DNA of 56,892 nt. It comes from Xenococcaceae cyanobacterium MO_188.B32 (GTDB lineage: Bacteria; Cyanobacteriota; Cyanobacteriia; Cyanobacteriales; Xenococcaceae). A model generated the notes under the pieces. The model saw only the letters and a program-made list of their open reading frames with translations. It searched no databases and was not told the origin of the DNA. Below are positions 54,432-56,892 of this stretch, in pieces. The stretch spans positions 1 through 56,892 of the forward strand of contig JASJDJ010000030.1 in the NCBI GenBank assembly GCA_030065635.1, in the 5' to 3' direction. Position 1 is the stretch's first letter. Each line of letters starts with the position of its first letter. The translations under genes and the position numbers were made by a program.

Positions 54432-55735
54432 TTGACACTCCCCAATCCGCTAAGCTGAAACTGGGGATTCTTGATTCATCCCAAGATAGCTAGGTCAATC
54501 AAAGACCGACCCCCGCCAGAGCTTAGTCCACAAGCAGCAACTGTCTGCCCGACAGCCAAAATATTTCTAGCTGCGTTTACATCTCTCAAATTTAAGGAGG
54601 AGCAGCGAGGACAAGTCCATTCTCGAACTTCTAGGGGCAATTTATCTAAGATGTAGCCACAAGGGTGGCATCGCTTAGAAGATGGAAACCACCTATCTAT
54701 TGCCCCTAGAGTTCGCTCGTGCCATTGGCACTTATATTCTAATTGTCTTAGGGCTTCACCCCATCCACAATCAGCTATTACCTTGGCTAACTTATGATTC
54801 GCCATCATGTTTTTTACAGCTAACGTCTCAGTATAGATTGTTTGGTTTTCACGCACTAACTGAGTTGTTAATTTGTGTAAAAAATCTCTTCGGCAATCGG
54901 CTATTTTGGCGTGTAGTTTCGCTACTTTTAACCTAGCCTTATCTCTATTGTGAGAACCTTTTTTTTTCCTGGCTAATCTGCGCTGTAGCAGTTTCAGTCT
55001 AGCCTGGTATTTTTGATAGTGTTTGGGATTGCCAGAGGCAAATCCTTTTGATGTAACCATTACATCTTTAACCCCTAGATCGATCCCGATTTTTTCTGTA
55101 GCAGGAGGGAATAGTTCTAATTCTTCTTCGACCAAAAAGGAGACAAAATATCGATTACTGGGGTCTTTAGAGATAGTTACGCTTTTTGGTTCACCAGTAA
55201 AATATCTACTCCATCTAATTTTTAATGGTCGATTCATCTTGGCTAGAGTCAACTTCCCATCTTGCCAAGTAAAAGCATTTTTAGCGTAGGTAGCTGATTG
55301 CCGATTATTCTTTTTCTTAAACCTGGGATATTTACTTCTACCTTCAAAAAAGTTCTTAAATGCCTTATTTAAATGCCTCAGTCCTTGTTGTAGAGGGACG
55401 GAAGATACTTGTTTGAGCCAAGCTTTTTCTGGGTCTTTTTTGAGCTTAGTTAGAGCGTTAGATGTGTCGGTGTAGCTGAGTGTTTTATTTTCTTGGTAAT
55501 AGCTATCAGTTCTAAGTGCTAATGCCCAATTGTAGACAAATCGAGTACAGCCGAATGTCTTGGCCAACTCTAATCGCTGCGACTCGGTGGGGTAAAACCG
55601 GTACTTAAATCCGCACAACTGTTTCATGATAATATTTTACCATAGAGAGTATTTCGATGTAAAATTTCTTAGTTACGAGTTCGCTTTCATCCTCAATCCG
55701 CTATGCTGAGATTGAGGTCTTCTCGCTCACGCCTG
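54432..55735 (-). mobile_element. IS200/IS605-family insertion sequence carrying tnpB only
   Basis: Related subterminal hairpins lie at both sides: 54440-54466 (CCCCA...TGGGG) and 55691-55717 (CCTCAAT...ATTGAGG). Their inner sequence TCCGCTAWGCTGA is shared. On the minus strand the right end reads GGGGAGTGTCAA, a common form. There is no TnpA gene, so movement would need a transposase in trans. The outer borders are estimated. The region 3' of tnpB to the right end is the expected place of the guide RNA. Confidence 0.75.
54476..55627 (-). CDS. tnpB: TnpB, RNA-guided endonuclease of IS200/IS605 type
   Basis: The 383-residue protein has an N-terminal helix-turn-helix/WED region (FKYRFYPTESQRLELAKTFG). 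The split RuvC domain has D183 in IGIDLGVKD, E267 in IYTETLAVKNM and D349 in NLRDVNAARNIL. A zinc ribbon has C320, C323, C339 and C342. All catalytic residues are present, so it is probably active. TnpB uses an RNA from the element's right end to cut DNA beside a short motif and helps keep the element in place. Confidence 0.93.
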   Translation of the reverse strand: MKQLCGFKYRFYPTESQRLELAKTFGCTRFVYNWALALRTDSYYQENKTLSYTDTSNALTKLKKDPEKAWLKQVSSVPLQQGLRHLNKAFKNFFEGRSKYPRFKKKNNRQSATYAKNAFTWQDGKLTLAKMNRPLKIRWSRYFTGEPKSVTISKDPSNRYFVSFLVEEELELFPPATEKIGIDLGVKDVMVTSKGFASGNPKHYQKYQARLKLLQRRLARKKKGSHNRDKARLKVAKLHAKIADCRRDFLHKLTTQLVRENQTIYTETLAVKNMMANHKLAKVIADCGWGEALRQLEYKCQWHERTLGAIDRWFPSSKRCHPCGYILDKLPLEVREWTCPRCSSLNLRDVNAARNILAVGQTVAACGLSSGGGRSLIDLAILG

Positions 55736-55766
55736 ATAACTAATAACTAGGAGGTTTTGATAAGCA

Positions 55767-56549
55767 GTGGCTGGTCATAGTAAGTGGGCTAATATTAAAC
55801 GGCAAAAAGCTAGAGTTGATGCCAAAAAAGGCAAAACTTTCACCCAGTTATCTCGCGCAATTATCGTAGCAGCTAGAAATGGCATTGCCGATCCTGATGG
55901 TAACTTTCAATTACGTACGGCGATCGATAAAGCGAAAGCAGCAGGTATTCCTAACGACAATATCGAAAGAGCGATCGCTAAAGGTGCGGGAACTTATCAA
56001 GATGATGATAGTATCCTCGAAGAAATTCGCTACGAAGGTTATGGTGCAGGGGGTGTAGCTGTTTTAATTGAAGCCTTAACTGATAATCGTAATCGTACGG
56101 CTGCTGACTTACGGTCTGCTTTTAGCAAAAATGGCGGAAATTTAGGAGAAACTGGCTGTGTTAGTTGGATGTTTGAGCAAAAAGGGGTAGTAATCCTTGA
56201 AGGAGAAGTAAACGAAGAATTACTCCTAGAAGCTTCTATGGAAGGAGGTGCAGAAACTTACGAAATTATCACCGAGGAAGAACATCAGGGTGCGGAAGTT
56301 ATCACAGAAGTAGGGAATTTAGAAAATCTCAATCAAACCTTGCAACAACAAGATTTACCAGTCAAAGAAGTAGAATTACGCTGGATCCCTAATAATACTA
56401 TAGAGATCGACGATCCAGAGCAAGCGCGATCGCTCCTTAAACTCATCGACACCCTAGAATCTCTTGATGATGTCCAAAATGTTACTGCTAATTTTGCAAT
56501 GACTGAAGAGTTAATTCAGGAGATATCAAATCCTCTGAAACAACCATAA
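55767..56549 (+). CDS. yebC: YebC/PmpR family regulator / translation factor
   Basis: The 260-residue protein begins AGHSKWANIKRQKARVDAKK, the invariant YebC N-terminus, with GYGAGGVAVLIEALTDNRNR and GCVSWMFEQKGVV. The GTG start at 55767 is set by AGGAGG upstream (55751-55756 region). YebC proteins were described as DNA-binding regulators and more recently as helping translation of proline-rich stretches. Confidence 0.95.
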   Translation: MAGHSKWANIKRQKARVDAKKGKTFTQLSRAIIVAARNGIADPDGNFQLRTAIDKAKAAGIPNDNIERAIAKGAGTYQDDDSILEEIRYEGYGAGGVAVLIEALTDNRNRTAADLRSAFSKNGGNLGETGCVSWMFEQKGVVILEGEVNEELLLEASMEGGAETYEIITEEEHQGAEVITEVGNLENLNQTLQQQDLPVKEVELRWIPNNTIEIDDPEQARSLLKLIDTLESLDDVQNVTANFAMTEELIQEISNPLKQP

Positions 56550-56892
56550 TATCGGTGGAGAAAGGCAGAAGGCAGGAGGCAGGAGGCAGGAGGAAAGAAT
56601 TTATATTTAACTAAGTTTTTTCCTAACTACGAACTCCAAACTACGAACTCCGAACTCATATTCAATTCTCACCGTTCGCTCATTTTTAAATTGACTTATT
56701 TAATAAATGAGATAAACGCCAATCTTGACAAGGCTTTTAGCAATTTGAGAGGAGATTGACAGAAAAGTTCAGGCGATCGCACTGACAACGAAGTTATCAG
56801 AAGTTGAGGAATATTAGTTGGCGATCGCCTGAACTCAATTTTCTGAGGTTTTCTCCCTCTCTACTTTCTTAAACCCTTATTCAGTAAGCTGT
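56550..56892. other. repeat-rich spacer after yebC
   Basis: No gene was seen. It holds three tandem GGCAGGA heptamers (56571-56591), CTACGAACT units (56626-56655) and a 15-bp inverted repeat, AGTTCAGGCGATCGC (56766-56780) with GCGATCGCCTGAACT (56821-56835), each arm containing a HIP1 octamer. Confidence 0.6.

Overview
The window looks chromosomal and cyanobacterial. The octamer GCGATCGC (HIP1) occurs throughout, and several families are typical of cyanobacteria: DUF3038/DUF4335, DUF2808, DUF1830, DUF3285, Ycf46, an SLH-OprB iron-uptake porin and a type 2 IPP isomerase. AT content is moderately high and short dispersed repeats are abundant, as in coccoid or pleurocapsalean/Nostoc-like genomes. 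The species cannot be named from the sequence. No rRNA, intact tRNA or CRISPR array was seen.

Bases 1 to about 7200 are the right end of an integrated, plasmid-like mobile element. It holds the 5' part of a RecD/Pif1-like helicase gene, two arrays of a 9-11 bp iteron (AGGTSTACA), two copies of a folded element whose helices covary, a hybrid histidine kinase as apparent cargo, and a tyrosine recombinase. The end is marked by a tRNA 3'-end remnant and a 36-bp direct repeat (7046-7081 and 7169-7204). The other end lies outside the window.

Bases 7234-24716 are mostly core housekeeping genes: an rRNA/tRNA methyltransferase, an AI-2E-type permease, yidD, a phytol-kinase-like gene, DUF3285-ybeY-dgkA-trpG, an MBL-fold protein, DUF3038-DUF4335 and apt. 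They are followed by the cluster DUF2808-rpmH-rnpA-PH protein-yidC-jag-DUF177-ycf46. This cluster couples ribosome/RNase P assembly to membrane-protein insertion.

Bases 24717-30180 are a graveyard of small mobile elements. A STAND (NB-ARC/WD40) gene is broken by a 127-bp palindrome-ended element with a clean 10-bp target duplication. A brnT toxin gene is split after codon 10 by a roughly 478-bp IS200/IS605-like element, while its brnA antitoxin is intact. A Rieske oxygenase follows.

Bases 30183-33876 (minus strand) hold an SLH-OprB porin, a periplasmic-binding-type lipoprotein and an unrecognised membrane-anchored protein. Then come mutL, a CDF metal transporter and three small genes.

Bases 38828-42781 hold the most novel-looking pair. 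One protein carries two tandem Ser/Thr kinase domains. The gene immediately downstream encodes a membrane-anchored protein that appears, by eye, to be a degenerate copy of the second kinase half (a pseudokinase).

Bases 43011-50244 (minus strand) hold fni-pyrR, a second DUF2808 gene and an RND efflux pump with its adaptor. The pump gene carries a 173-bp nested palindrome translated in frame. A divergent PadR regulator (50585) faces the adaptor across three inverted-repeat operator candidates. The window ends with a PxpB/PxpC-like pair plus an EamA transporter, a stand-alone TnpB insertion sequence and yebC.
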